A stretch of DNA of 64,000 nt. It comes from Bacteroidota bacterium. GTDB lineage: Bacteria; Bacteroidota; Bacteroidia; Chitinophagales; BACL12. Where the stretch lies: contig JADJIS010000002.1 in assembly GCA_016706865.1 (NCBI GenBank), positions 1,116,001-1,180,000 on the forward strand. The letters are read 5' to 3'. The notes beneath the pieces are model-generated. The model worked only from the letters and a program-made list of their open reading frames with translations, was not told the DNA's origin and made no database searches. Made by a program: the position numbers and the translations under genes. Below are positions 55,007 to 64,000 of this stretch, piece by piece. The first letter of the stretch is position 1. Each line of letters starts with the position of its first letter.

Positions 55007-57080
55007 AAAAGACATATTATGGAGATTGTATCTCTCGCTTGCAGCATTTGTCGTGCTTGGGTTGGGTATTACTGCGCAAATAATTAATATTCAATTTGTG
55101 CAGGGAGATGCTTATCGTGCAATGGCCGACAGCGCCAGAGTGCGCACTCAAGTAATAGAACCGAAACGCGGAAGTATTATGTCGGAACACCACGATATTC
55201 TTGCAACATCATTTCCATATTATAAAATATATATGGATCCGGTAGCACCAAATGATGTCGACTTTAAAAAGAATATAGATTCTTTATCCATTCAATTAGC
55301 AAATTTATTTCGCGATAAAACTGCAGCCCAATACAAACAAAAAATTACACAAGCGCGCAAACAGAAAAAAAGATATATCGAAATATATAAAAAAGCAACA
55401 CTTCCTCAAAAACAAAAACTGGAAAATTTTGCTTTGTATCGTCTTGGAAAAAATCGCGGCGGATTAATTACCGAACAAATAGAAAATCGCGCATATCCAT
55501 ATAACAGTCTTGCAAACAGAACGATCGGTTATGTAAAAGACGGTAGAAAAATAGGTTTGGAAGGAACATACGATACCTTATTAACCGGTAAGGAAGGATA
55601 TACTTTGATGCGTAAAATAGCAGGAGGCAGCTGGATGCCGATCAGTGATAAAAATGAAGTTGATCCTGTGGATGGTGTGGATGTTATAACAACACTCGAT
55701 ATTAATATGCAGGATATTACCGAAACTGCTTTGCGCAGATCGTTAGTTAAAAATGATGCTGCATGGGGAACTGCAATTGTGATGGAAGTGAAAACTGGAA
55801 AAATTAAAGCGATCGCCAATTTAACGCGCTCTGCTCCGGGTTTTTATAAGGAGGATTACAATTATGCAATTTCAACTAAAGTAGAACCAGGTTCCACATG
55901 GAAATTATTTTCCTTAATGTGTTTGTTGGAAGATGGATTATCTATAACTGATCATGTGGATCTTAATCAGGGCACCTATTTATTTGCCGATAGAACAATG
56001 CGCGACAGTGAACCACATAGCAGAAGAAATGTAACAGTGGAAACTGCATTTGCACTTTCTTCCAATGTAGGAATTTCACGATTGGCTTATGATTATTATC
56101 AAAAGGAACCACAAAAATATATCGATCATTTAATTCAATCTGGCATAGCAAATAAAACCGGAATTGAAATTAGTGGTGAACCAAAACCTTATTTTAAAAA
56201 AGATCCAAAGGATAAAGAATTGTGGTATAAAACTACCATTCCATGGATGAGTGTTGGATATGAATTAACAGTTACGCCATTACAATTACTTACATTTTAT
56301 AATGGAATTGCAAATGATGGTAAAATGATGAAACCCTATTTGGTGCAGGAAACTCAGCAATATGGAGCTACAATTCAGGAATTTGAACCCATTGTTTTAA
56401 ATGAAAAATTGTGTTCAAAAAGTACGGTTGATCAATTGCAGGAATGTATGCTTGCAGTAGTGGATAGCGGAACTGCTAAACATTTAAAAAATGAATATTA
56501 CCAGTTTGCAGGAAAAACAGGAACTGCGCAATTAGTAGAAAACGGCGTGTATGGTCATAATCACCTTGCAAGTTTCGCCGGTTATTTTCCATATGAAAAT
56601 CCGAAATATTCTATTGTGGTTATCATAAGTGATCCAAATAGCCCTGTGTATTACGGGGGATATGTTTCTGCTCCGGTTTTCAGAGAAATTTCTGATAAAG
56701 TGTATTCGCATTTTATTAATATGCGCGAACCCGTAAATATGGCGGATACTTCTTTTGTTGGTGTTACTGCATCCGCAAAAGGAAATGCATACGATTTCCG
56801 ACAAATATTAAAATGGCTGAATGTAAATGAAACATTTGATGATAATGAAGAATGGATAGCTATTAATACAAACGGAAAATCTTCCACACACGAATTAATT
56901 AAAACATACCAATATACCATGCCAAATGTAAAAGGAATGGGTTTACGTGATGCAATGTATTTATTGGAATCCAACGGATTAAAAGTGGGTGTGAGTGGAA
57001 GTGGTAAGGTTACTTCTCAAAGTGTAGAAGCGGGACAAGCAATTAATAAAGGAACTTTTGTAAGCATACAATTGAATTGA
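54993..57080 (+). CDS. ftsI: Division-specific penicillin-binding protein (PBP3/FtsI type) with PASTA
   Basis: A 695-residue septal transpeptidase. GTG start overlapping ftsL by 14 bases. One membrane helix at ~10-33, PBP dimer domain (~50-215), transpeptidase domain with S301 in PGSTWKLFS, SSN at 355-357 and KTG at 507-509. The C-terminal ~65 residues form a PASTA domain (TMPNVKGMGLRDAMYLLESNGLKVGVSG). It forms the septal crosslinks with FtsW. Confidence 0.95.
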   Translation: MDNTKKDILWRLYLSLAAFVVLGLGITAQIINIQFVQGDAYRAMADSARVRTQVIEPKRGSIMSEHHDILATSFPYYKIYMDPVAPNDVDFKKNIDSLSIQLANLFRDKTAAQYKQKITQARKQKKRYIEIYKKATLPQKQKLENFALYRLGKNRGGLITEQIENRAYPYNSLANRTIGYVKDGRKIGLEGTYDTLLTGKEGYTLMRKIAGGSWMPISDKNEVDPVDGVDVITTLDINMQDITETALRRSLVKNDAAWGTAIVMEVKTGKIKAIANLTRSAPGFYKEDYNYAISTKVEPGSTWKLFSLMCLLEDGLSITDHVDLNQGTYLFADRTMRDSEPHSRRNVTVETAFALSSNVGISRLAYDYYQKEPQKYIDHLIQSGIANKTGIEISGEPKPYFKKDPKDKELWYKTTIPWMSVGYELTVTPLQLLTFYNGIANDGKMMKPYLVQETQQYGATIQEFEPIVLNEKLCSKSTVDQLQECMLAVVDSGTAKHLKNEYYQFAGKTGTAQLVENGVYGHNHLASFAGYFPYENPKYSIVVIISDPNSPVYYGGYVSAPVFREISDKVYSHFINMREPVNMADTSFVGVTASAKGNAYDFRQILKWLNVNETFDDNEEWIAINTNGKSSTHELIKTYQYTMPNVKGMGLRDAMYLLESNGLKVGVSGSGKVTSQSVEAGQAINKGTFVSIQLN

Positions 57081-58546
57081 AAAAATTAAACGAAATATTA
57101 TCTGTTGTTAAATTCACAAACTCCGGTGGACAGAATTTGAATGCCATTTCTGTAAGCGGAATTACTGCGGATAGTAGAAACGTAAAACCCGGTTTTGTAT
57201 TTGTTGCAGTAAAAGGAACTGCGGTGGATGGTCACGATTTTATTCCTAAAGCTTTTGAACTTGGAGCAGTTGCAATTATTGCAGAACATACCATTGACCA
57301 TGAAGATGCAGAATTAATATTTGTTGTTGCCGATGCTTCAGATGCCTTGGGAAAAATTGCGCATAAATTTTATGATTCTCCAACAGAGCATTTAAAATTA
57401 ATTGGTATTACAGGTACTAATGGAAAAACATCCGTTGCAACCTTATGTTATAATTTAATAAAGGATCTGGGATTTAAAGTGGGTTTGATAAGCACAGTGG
57501 AAAATAAAATTCAGGATACCATAATTCCTTCCACACATACAACACCAGATCCTGTCCAATTAAATAATTTATTGTCGCAAATGGTGGAAGCGGGTTGCGA
57601 TTATGTATTTATGGAAGTGAGTTCGCACGCAGCGCATCAAAAACGTATCGCAGGATTAAAATTTGTCGGTGCGGCTTTTACAAATATCACTCACGATCAT
57701 CTCGATTATCACAAAACTTTTGATAAATATATTGCAGCGAAGAAAATGTTTTTCGACGCGCTGGATAAAAATGCTTTTGCTTTGGTAAATGCAGATGATA
57801 AAAATGCCGGGGTGATGGTGCAGAATTGCAAAGCTGTTAAATATACTTTTTCCGTTAAAGGTTCCGCAGATTATACAGCAAGAATTAAAGAGAATGTTAT
57901 CTCAGGATTAGTATTAAATATAGATGGAAGCGAATTTCATTCACAACTTTTAGGTGAATTTAATGCATGGAATTTATTAACTGTTTACGCAATCGGTCGC
58001 CTTTTAGGTTTTGATAAAAATGAAGTGCTTTCAGCGCTTAGCAAACAAACTGCGGTGGAAGGAAGATTTGATGTGATCTATTCTTCGGCTGATGCTATTA
58101 CCGGAGTAATTGATTACGCACATACTCCCGATGCAGTGGAAAAATTATTATCAACCGTTCGATCCATGTTAAAAAATGAGCAACAATTATTAACTGTAGT
58201 GGGTTGCGGTGGCGATCGCGATAAAACAAAAAGACCTTTAATGGCTAAAGTTGCTGCAACGCTGAGTGATAAAATTATTCTTACTTCCGATAATCCGCGG
58301 AGCGAACATCCTGAAATAATTATTCAGGAAATGGAAGCTGGAATTGAAGGTGATCTGCGCAAAAAATCACTTTCGATACTGGATAGAAAAGAAGCAATTA
58401 AAACAGCGGTGATGTTGGCAAAGCGCGGTGATGTTATTTGTGTTGCAGGAAAGGGCCACGAAAAATATCAGGAAATTAAAGGAGTAAAATATCCCTTCGA
58501 CGATAAAAAAGTGCTTTCGGAAACCTTTAAAACCCTTTCGAGATAA
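57077..58546 (+). CDS. murE: UDP-MurNAc-tripeptide synthetase
   Basis: A 489-residue ligase adding the third amino acid to UDP-MurNAc-L-Ala-D-Glu. TTG start overlapping the ftsI stop (TTGA). N-terminal GITADSRNVKPGFVFVAVKG binds UDP; central ATP loop GITGTNGKTSVATL; HTTPDPVQLN; C-terminal domain with TSDNPRSEHPEIII. The DNPR motif is typical for enzymes that add meso-diaminopimelate, so DAP-type peptidoglycan is likely. Confidence 0.95.
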   Translation: MKKLNEILSVVKFTNSGGQNLNAISVSGITADSRNVKPGFVFVAVKGTAVDGHDFIPKAFELGAVAIIAEHTIDHEDAELIFVVADASDALGKIAHKFYDSPTEHLKLIGITGTNGKTSVATLCYNLIKDLGFKVGLISTVENKIQDTIIPSTHTTPDPVQLNNLLSQMVEAGCDYVFMEVSSHAAHQKRIAGLKFVGAAFTNITHDHLDYHKTFDKYIAAKKMFFDALDKNAFALVNADDKNAGVMVQNCKAVKYTFSVKGSADYTARIKENVISGLVLNIDGSEFHSQLLGEFNAWNLLTVYAIGRLLGFDKNEVLSALSKQTAVEGRFDVIYSSADAITGVIDYAHTPDAVEKLLSTVRSMLKNEQQLLTVVGCGGDRDKTKRPLMAKVAATLSDKIILTSDNPRSEHPEIIIQEMEAGIEGDLRKKSLSILDRKEAIKTAVMLAKRGDVICVAGKGHEKYQEIKGVKYPFDDKKVLSETFKTLSR

Positions 58547-59850
58547 TGTTATATTATTTATTTAATTGGTTGGATGAACAATATGATTTTCCGGGTGCGG
58601 GGATGTTTCAGTATTTATCTTTTCGCGCGGGAATGGCGGTTTTATTGTCGCTTATCATATCTATCATAATTGGTAAATGGATCATTAAATATTTACAAAA
58701 ACAACAAATAGGTGAATCTGTTCGCGATCTCGGTCTGGAAGGTCAGTTGAGTAAAAAAGGTACTCCTACCATGGGAGGCCTCATCATTATCGCTGCTTTA
58801 TTAATTCCCGTTTTATTATTGGCAGATCTGAAAAATATATATGTAATTCTCATGTTGATAGTTACTGTTTGGATGGGATTAATTGGATTCTTGGATGATT
58901 ATATTAAAGTTTTCAGAAAAAATAAGGAAGGACTTCGTGCGAAATTCAAATTAATGGGGCAGGTGGGATTAGGAACCATAGTTGGATTAGTTCTTTATTT
59001 TTCTGATGATATTAAATTGCGCGACTACGATCATATTTATGTATATGAAGTGGAAAATGGTCACGCTGTTGGAAGACCTATAGAAACATATCCTTCTAAT
59101 GATGTGCGTTTGGAAGGAGATGGAATTATGGATAAGGACGGTGAAAGATTTTTAAGTCACGATACACGTTCTACAAAATCAACAATTCCGCTCGTAAAAA
59201 ATAATGAATTCGATTATGAATGGTTGGTGAGTTGGGCCGATGACAGCACGAAGGTTTGGTTATTTCCTGTGGTATTTATTCTTATCATTATAATAATAAT
59301 TACCGCAGTTTCCAATGGAGCAAATCTCACAGATGGATTAGACGGTTTAGCCGCGGGAACATCAACCATAATTGTTTTAACACTTACCATTTTTGCCTAT
59401 ATAGCCGGTAACGCTATTCTCAGCGATTATCTGAATATTATGTATATCCCCGAATCGGGAGAATTGGTTGTATTCAGTGCAGCATTAATTGGAGCTTGTA
59501 TCGGATTTTTATGGTATAACGCATTTCCCGCACAGGTATTTATGGGTGATACCGGTAGTTTAACTATCGGTGGAATTATAGCATCACTCGCAATTGCGAC
59601 CAGAAAAGAATTATTAATTCCTGTGTTATGCGGAATATTTCTGGTGGAAAATTTAAGTGTGATGATACAGGTATTTTATTTTAAATATACCAGAAGAAAA
59701 TACGGCACAGGTAGAAGAGTTTTTCTAATGAGCCCTTTACATCATCATTATCAGAAAAAAGGAATGTTTGAAACAAAGATCGTAACACGTTTTTGGATCA
59801 TCACGATATTATTAGCAATTATTTCCATAGTAACACTCAAAGTGAGATAA
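58546..59850 (+). CDS. mraY: Phospho-MurNAc-pentapeptide transferase
   Basis: A 434-residue, ten-helix inner-membrane enzyme that makes lipid I. Motifs: KKGTPTMGGLIII, LGFLDDYIKV-type IGFLDDYIKVFRKN, NLTDGLDGLAAGTS and the HHHYQKKGMFETKIVTRFW box. It is longer than the ~360 of E. coli because of a ~65-residue insert (~165-235: HIYVYEVENGHAVGRPIE ... YEWLVSWADDSTK) between helices, as in other Bacteroidota. One-base overlap with murE (TAATG). Confidence 0.95.
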   Translation: MLYYLFNWLDEQYDFPGAGMFQYLSFRAGMAVLLSLIISIIIGKWIIKYLQKQQIGESVRDLGLEGQLSKKGTPTMGGLIIIAALLIPVLLLADLKNIYVILMLIVTVWMGLIGFLDDYIKVFRKNKEGLRAKFKLMGQVGLGTIVGLVLYFSDDIKLRDYDHIYVYEVENGHAVGRPIETYPSNDVRLEGDGIMDKDGERFLSHDTRSTKSTIPLVKNNEFDYEWLVSWADDSTKVWLFPVVFILIIIIIITAVSNGANLTDGLDGLAAGTSTIIVLTLTIFAYIAGNAILSDYLNIMYIPESGELVVFSAALIGACIGFLWYNAFPAQVFMGDTGSLTIGGIIASLAIATRKELLIPVLCGIFLVENLSVMIQVFYFKYTRRKYGTGRRVFLMSPLHHHYQKKGMFETKIVTRFWIITILLAIISIVTLKVR

Positions 59851-61203
59851 ATGACGAAACGCATTGTCATATTAGGTTCCGGCGAAAGCGGCACAGGCGC
59901 GGCGATACTTGCTAAACGCAAGGGATTCGACGTGTTCGTGAGTGACAAGGGTGTAATTAAAAATGTTTATAAGGATAAATTGTTAGCAGAAAATATTGAA
60001 TTTGAAGAAGGAACACACACTTACGAAAAAATATTTGCTGCGGATGAAATAATTAAAAGCCCGGGAATACAGGAAAAATACGAAGTGATGAAAAAAGTGC
60101 GGGAACACAATATTCCCGTAGTTGGTGAAATTGAATTTGCGTGGAGATATTGTTCCGGAAAAGTAATTGCAATTACCGGAAGTAATGGAAAATCAACATG
60201 CACAGCACTAACTTATCATTTATTGCAGAAGGCAGGAATGAATGTTGCCATGGGCGGAAACATCGGTAAGAGTTTCGCCGAATTAATTGCAAACGGCGAT
60301 CATGAATATTATGTATTGGAGATCAGCAATTTTCAATTGGATGATTCCGTAACATTTAAACCTTTTATTTCTGTTCTTTTAAATATTACACCTGATCATC
60401 TGGATAGTTATAATTATCAGTTTGAAAATTATATCGCATCAAAATTCCGGATAGTAAAAAATCAGGGAGCCGGCGATTATTTTATTTACAATGCAGATGA
60501 TGCGGTAATTGAACAGGAATTAATAAAACCAAATTATCATAAAACGATCACATCGTTATCCGCAATTTCTTTCACACTGAATGACCGTTCAGGAGAAGGA
60601 GGATGGATTTCCGGTGACACTCTAAATATTCAACTCAACCAAAACCAATTTAACATGACCATCAACGAATTAGCGCTACAGGGTAAACACAACCAATACA
60701 ACTCAATGGCAGCGGCCATTACAGGGAAGGCATTGGACATTAAGAACGAAACAATTCGCGAAAGTCTGATGGATTTTCAAGGCCTCGAACATCGCCTCGA
60801 ATTTGTCGCAAAAGTGCACGGCATTTCTTTTGTCAACGATTCCAAAGCAACAAATGTCAACAGCACATGGTTCGCATTGGAAAGTCAGAACAATCCAGTT
60901 ATCTGGATAGTTGGCGGAATTGATAAGGGCAATGATTATTCTCATATAACAGATCTTGTGAGAAAAAAAGTAAAAGCAATTGTTTGTCTCGGGGCAGATA
61001 ATACTAAAATTCACGAAGCTTTCGGTAAACTGGTTGATATTTTAGTAAATACGGAAAGTATGAAAGACTGTGTTGAAATGGCTTATCGTCTTGGCAATAA
61101 TGGAGATGTTGTTTTATTATCTCCTGCATGTGCATCCTTCGATCTGTTCGAAAATTTTGAGGACAGAGGCAGACAATTTAAAGCAAGAGTGAAAGAATTA
61201 TAA
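59851..61203 (+). CDS. murD: UDP-MurNAc-L-alanine:D-glutamate ligase
   Basis: A 450-residue ligase that adds D-Glu. N-terminal Rossmann start RIVILGSGESGTGAAILAK, ATP loop VIAITGSNGKSTCTALTYHLL, EISNFQLDDSVTFKP, NITPDHLDSY, and VNDSKATNVNSTWFAL in the third domain. No base separates it from mraY. Confidence 0.95.
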   Translation: MTKRIVILGSGESGTGAAILAKRKGFDVFVSDKGVIKNVYKDKLLAENIEFEEGTHTYEKIFAADEIIKSPGIQEKYEVMKKVREHNIPVVGEIEFAWRYCSGKVIAITGSNGKSTCTALTYHLLQKAGMNVAMGGNIGKSFAELIANGDHEYYVLEISNFQLDDSVTFKPFISVLLNITPDHLDSYNYQFENYIASKFRIVKNQGAGDYFIYNADDAVIEQELIKPNYHKTITSLSAISFTLNDRSGEGGWISGDTLNIQLNQNQFNMTINELALQGKHNQYNSMAAAITGKALDIKNETIRESLMDFQGLEHRLEFVAKVHGISFVNDSKATNVNSTWFALESQNNPVIWIVGGIDKGNDYSHITDLVRKKVKAIVCLGADNTKIHEAFGKLVDILVNTESMKDCVEMAYRLGNNGDVVLLSPACASFDLFENFEDRGRQFKARVKEL

Positions 61204-61226
61204 ATAAAAATTTCAAATAAGAATTA

Positions 61227-62423
61227 ATGAGTCAACCGGTAACATATATGTTAAGTAAAGTAAAAGGCGACCGCTATATTTGGTTGGTTGTTTTTGTACT
61301 TTCGGTTTTCTCTATACTCGCTGTATATAGTTCCACGGAAACACTTGCATATAAATCTGCCGGCGGTAATACAGAGTATTATCTTATTAAACACACTACA
61401 ATATTAATATTCGGAATTTTTCTGATGTATTTAAGTCATTTAATTCCTTTTAAATATTATAGTCGCATTGCACAGATATTATTATGGATCTCGGTTCCGG
61501 CTTTATTATATACCATGTTTCTTGCACCGGAAGTAAATGATGCTTCACGCTGGATAACATTACCCGTAATAAACCTTACCTTCCAAACCTCCGACCTTGC
61601 GCGGTTTGCACTGATCATGTATACCGCAAGGATATTATCTAAAACACAGGATAAAGTAGATTCTTTTAAAGAAGCATTTGTTCCGGTGATATTACCTATT
61701 GCAATAATTTGTGCATTGATATTACCGGAAAATTTATCTACGGCAAGTGTATTATTTTTTACTTGTATCGTTTTAATGTTCGTTGGTCGCGTAAATTTTA
61801 AATATATCATGCTCACTATTGGAGCAGGAATTGTTTTATTGGGAATTGTGATTGGGCTTTCTTATTTATTACCGGATGTTGGTCGTTTAGGAACATGGAA
61901 TACGCGGGTGGAAAGTTTTATAAATGGTGGAGACGGCGATGAAGAATTTCAGGTGGAACAGGCAAAAATTGCAATTGCGCAGGGTGGAATTTTAGGTGTT
62001 GGTCCCGGAAATTCCACACAAAAAGATATATTACCTTACCCTTATGCCGATTTTATTTTTGCAACTATTATTGAAGAATACGGATTATTTGGTGCTGTTA
62101 TATTTATCTTTTTATATCTCGTTTTATTATATCGCTGCATTAAAATAGTGATAAAAGCACCGAGCAGTTTTGGTGCCTTACTAGCCGTAGGTTTAGGATT
62201 GTGTTTAACAATTCAAGCCTTCGCAAACATGGCGGTAGCAGTGCACTTGGTGCCAACTACAGGATTAACATTACCATTGGTAAGCATGGGTGGAACATCA
62301 CTCTGGTTTACCAGTTTAAGTATAGGAATTATATTAAGTGTAAGTCGCGAAATAGAAGTAAAAGAAGAAAAAGATTCGGCGAAGGCAGAGGAGGAAGAGG
62401 ATGTTATTTTGGAAGGGGAATGA
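61227..62423 (+). CDS. ftsW: Septal peptidoglycan glycosyltransferase FtsW
   Basis: A 398-residue SEDS protein with about ten helices, partner of FtsI. Features: DRYIWLVVFVLSVFSILAVYSS, SRWITLPVINLTFQTSDLARFALI, the large periplasmic loop with VGPGNSTQKDILPYPYADFIFATIIEEYG, and LVPTTGLTLPLVSMGGTSLWF. The C-terminal ~30 residues are acidic. Context and length are standard. Confidence 0.95.
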   Translation: MSQPVTYMLSKVKGDRYIWLVVFVLSVFSILAVYSSTETLAYKSAGGNTEYYLIKHTTILIFGIFLMYLSHLIPFKYYSRIAQILLWISVPALLYTMFLAPEVNDASRWITLPVINLTFQTSDLARFALIMYTARILSKTQDKVDSFKEAFVPVILPIAIICALILPENLSTASVLFFTCIVLMFVGRVNFKYIMLTIGAGIVLLGIVIGLSYLLPDVGRLGTWNTRVESFINGGDGDEEFQVEQAKIAIAQGGILGVGPGNSTQKDILPYPYADFIFATIIEEYGLFGAVIFIFLYLVLLYRCIKIVIKAPSSFGALLAVGLGLCLTIQAFANMAVAVHLVPTTGLTLPLVSMGGTSLWFTSLSIGIILSVSREIEVKEEKDSAKAEEEEDVILEGE

Positions 62424-62446
62424 ATTGTAATACGTGATGTAGTTGT

Positions 62447-62481
62447 GTTGTCCTATGTCCTATGTCATATGTCCTACGTCC
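62447..62481. repeat. Period-7 repeat of the TATGTCC type
   Basis: Five units (TTGTCC-, TATGTCC, TATGTCA, TATGTCC, TACGTCC) in the short ftsW-murG gap. Similar in sequence to 21650 and the complement of 44011. Confidence 0.8.
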
Positions 62482-62516
62482 TTGAAAAGCGTCGTGGCAA
62501 AACAACTAATTAAAAT

Positions 62517-63620
62517 ATGAAGCAACCAATAAAAATATTAATCAGCGGCGGTGGAACAGGGGGACATATTTTTCCTGCAATTGCTATTGCCAACGAGATC
62601 AGGAGGAGAGAACCTGATGCTGATATTTTATTTGTTGGTGCGGAAAATAAAATGGAAATGGAAAAGGTTCCAAAGGCGGGATATAAAATTGAAGGTTTAT
62701 GGATAAGTGGATTTCACCGCGGATTGGATATGCGCAATTTTAGTTTTCCATTTAAATTAATATCAAGTTATTTCAGATCAGGTGCAATTGTAAGAAAATT
62801 TAAACCTGATGTAGCTGTTGGAACCGGTGGTTTTGCAAGCGGACCTGCATTAAATGCAGCAATAAGAAATGGAGTTCCGGCTTTAATACAGGAACAAAAT
62901 TCATATCCCGGGGTTACAAATAAAATTTTATCGCGTAAAGCAAAAAAGGTTTGTGTGGCATACGACGGAATGGATAAATATTTTCCCGGTGAAAAAGTAG
63001 TTAAAACCGGAAATCCTGTCCGCCAAAGTATTATTTTATGCAACGTTAAACCGGAAAAAGCACGCAAAGATTTTGACCTCGATCTGGATAGTAAAATATT
63101 ATTAGTGGTAGGAGGAAGTTTAGGTTCCAGAACATTAAATAATTGTGTGAAGGCAGGACTGGATAAATTGCGAGATGCAAATATTCAGGTTTTGTGGCAA
63201 ACAGGTTCCTTATTATTTGACGAATGTAAGTCGACAGCGAAAGGTTACGACAATATAAAAGTTTTTGATTTTATAACCAATATAGATCATGCTTATGCTG
63301 CTGCCGATGTAATTGTTTCCAGAGCCGGAGCAATAGCAATTTCTGAATTATGTCTTGTTGGTAAACCTGTTATTCTGGTTCCATTTCCATCTGCCGCGGA
63401 AGATCATCAGACCAAAAATGCAATGGCACTTGTTCGTGGAGAGGCTGCAATTCATATCAGCGATAAAGCTGCACAAAATGAATTGGTTATAGCGGCAATA
63501 AATTTGTTGAATAACGAAACAAAAAGAAAAACTTTATCAGAAAATATTAAGGGATTTGCAATTCCAGATGCAGCGGAAAGAATTGTGGAAGAGGTTTTTA
63601 AAATGATGAGTAAAAATTAA
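62517..63620 (+). CDS. murG: UDP-GlcNAc:lipid I GlcNAc transferase
   Basis: A 367-residue GT28 enzyme that makes lipid II at the inner face of the membrane. Glycine loops ISGGGTGGHIFPAIAIANE and VVGGSLGSRTLNNCV, hydrophobic patch around FPFKLISSYF, and the donor-site SRAGAIAISELCLVGKPVILVPFP. Complete, standard length. The 93-base gap before it holds the heptamer repeat. Confidence 0.96.
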   Translation: MKQPIKILISGGGTGGHIFPAIAIANEIRRREPDADILFVGAENKMEMEKVPKAGYKIEGLWISGFHRGLDMRNFSFPFKLISSYFRSGAIVRKFKPDVAVGTGGFASGPALNAAIRNGVPALIQEQNSYPGVTNKILSRKAKKVCVAYDGMDKYFPGEKVVKTGNPVRQSIILCNVKPEKARKDFDLDLDSKILLVVGGSLGSRTLNNCVKAGLDKLRDANIQVLWQTGSLLFDECKSTAKGYDNIKVFDFITNIDHAYAAADVIVSRAGAIAISELCLVGKPVILVPFPSAAEDHQTKNAMALVRGEAAIHISDKAAQNELVIAAINLLNNETKRKTLSENIKGFAIPDAAERIVEEVFKMMSKN

Positions 63621-63633
63621 TTATTTAGAATAA

Positions 63634-64000
63634 TGCAATTGGATAAAATTAAAAATGTGTATTTCGTAGGTATCGGAGGCATCGGTATGAGCGCACTTGC
63701 ACGTTATTTTAATTTGCAGGGAGCAAAAGTTTCCGGTTACGATCGCACTCCCACCAATCTTACGGATCAATTGCAAAAGGAAGGAATTTTAATACATTTT
63801 GAAGATAATATTGAATTAATTGATAAGGATGCTGAACTGGTTATTTATACTCCGGCTATTCCTAAAAATCACAAAGAATTAAATTATATCATCTCCAATA
63901 ATTACCCTTTATATAAACGTTCCGAAGTGTTGGGAATGTTGAGTCGCGATAAATTTACTATTGCAGTAAGCGGTTCACATGGTAAGACAACCGTTTCCGG
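63634..64000 (+). CDS. murC: UDP-MurNAc:L-alanine ligase, cut by window edge
   Basis: The first 122 codons are present. Start at the ATG 14 bases after murG. N-terminal loop VYFVGIGGIGMSALARYFNLQG binds UDP, and the ATP loop VSGSHGKTTVS is the last text before the edge. It adds L-Ala to UDP-MurNAc. In Bacteroidota ftsQ, ftsA and ftsZ usually follow. Confidence 0.93.

Overview
The window is AT-rich bacterial chromosome, most likely from a Bacteroidota bacterium of the Chitinophagales/Saprospirales type. This rests on type IX secretion (T9SS) C-terminal sorting domains, short -7 promoter boxes of the form TAnnTTTG, almost no Shine-Dalgarno sequences, many outer-membrane beta-barrel proteins with N-terminal signal peptides, and a division/cell-wall cluster in Bacteroidota order with no murF. 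No species can be named from sequence alone.

Layout. 1-22.4 kb is ordinary core and accessory chromosome: DUF2071 and DUF2911 proteins, a SelL-type redox protein, a polyprenyl-phosphate sugar transferase with an O-antigen-ligase-like partner, MltG, DinB, MurQ, a YjdI-type ferredoxin, an RsmB-type rRNA methyltransferase, an M23 peptidase, bifunctional FTCD, tRNA-Gly(GCC) and tRNA-Leu(UAA), an MFS transporter beside a MetE-like enzyme, and several uncharacterised envelope proteins. The gaps between these genes hold hairpins, palindromes and heptanucleotide repeats.

22.6-42.8 kb is the unusual part. It looks like four DNA cassettes stacked end to end at one tRNA-Glu(UUC) gene. Their junctions lie at about 22967, 26914, 33260, 37716 and 42147. 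Each junction is a hairpin followed by a TAGCCC sequence that resembles the 3' end of tRNA-Glu. Three junctions also carry the same ~175-bp leader and promoter. Cassette 1 holds a decayed T9SS glycoside hydrolase. Cassettes 2 and 3 hold long secreted proteins built from ~60-residue WQNTIGG repeats, followed by secreted proteins with a phage-tail-fibre-like N-terminus. Cassette 4 holds a tyrosine integrase, an excisionase-like HTH protein and three small genes. The intact tRNA-Glu at the right end is preceded in its transcript by four truncated tRNA-Glu copies at ~136-bp period, each with a GC-rich hairpin inserted at the T-loop.

42.8-52.3 kb holds gap and pgk (pgk carries a frameshift), a frameshifted comEC, a serine hydrolase, an AraC regulator and a GT39-type glycosyltransferase. 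52.4-53.1 kb is a repeat-only region. From 53.1 kb to the end runs the dcw cluster mraZ-rsmH-ftsL-ftsI-murE-mraY-murD-ftsW-murG-murC. Its genes overlap or nearly touch, except for short gaps before ftsL and murG, and three 10-bp-spaced MraZ-box-like repeats lie upstream.

Caution: pgk, comEC and two repeat-protein genes each carry what looks like a single-base indel, mostly in homopolymers. Read error and true decay cannot be separated from sequence alone. The glycoside hydrolase pseudogene and the gene with two in-frame stops look truly decayed.
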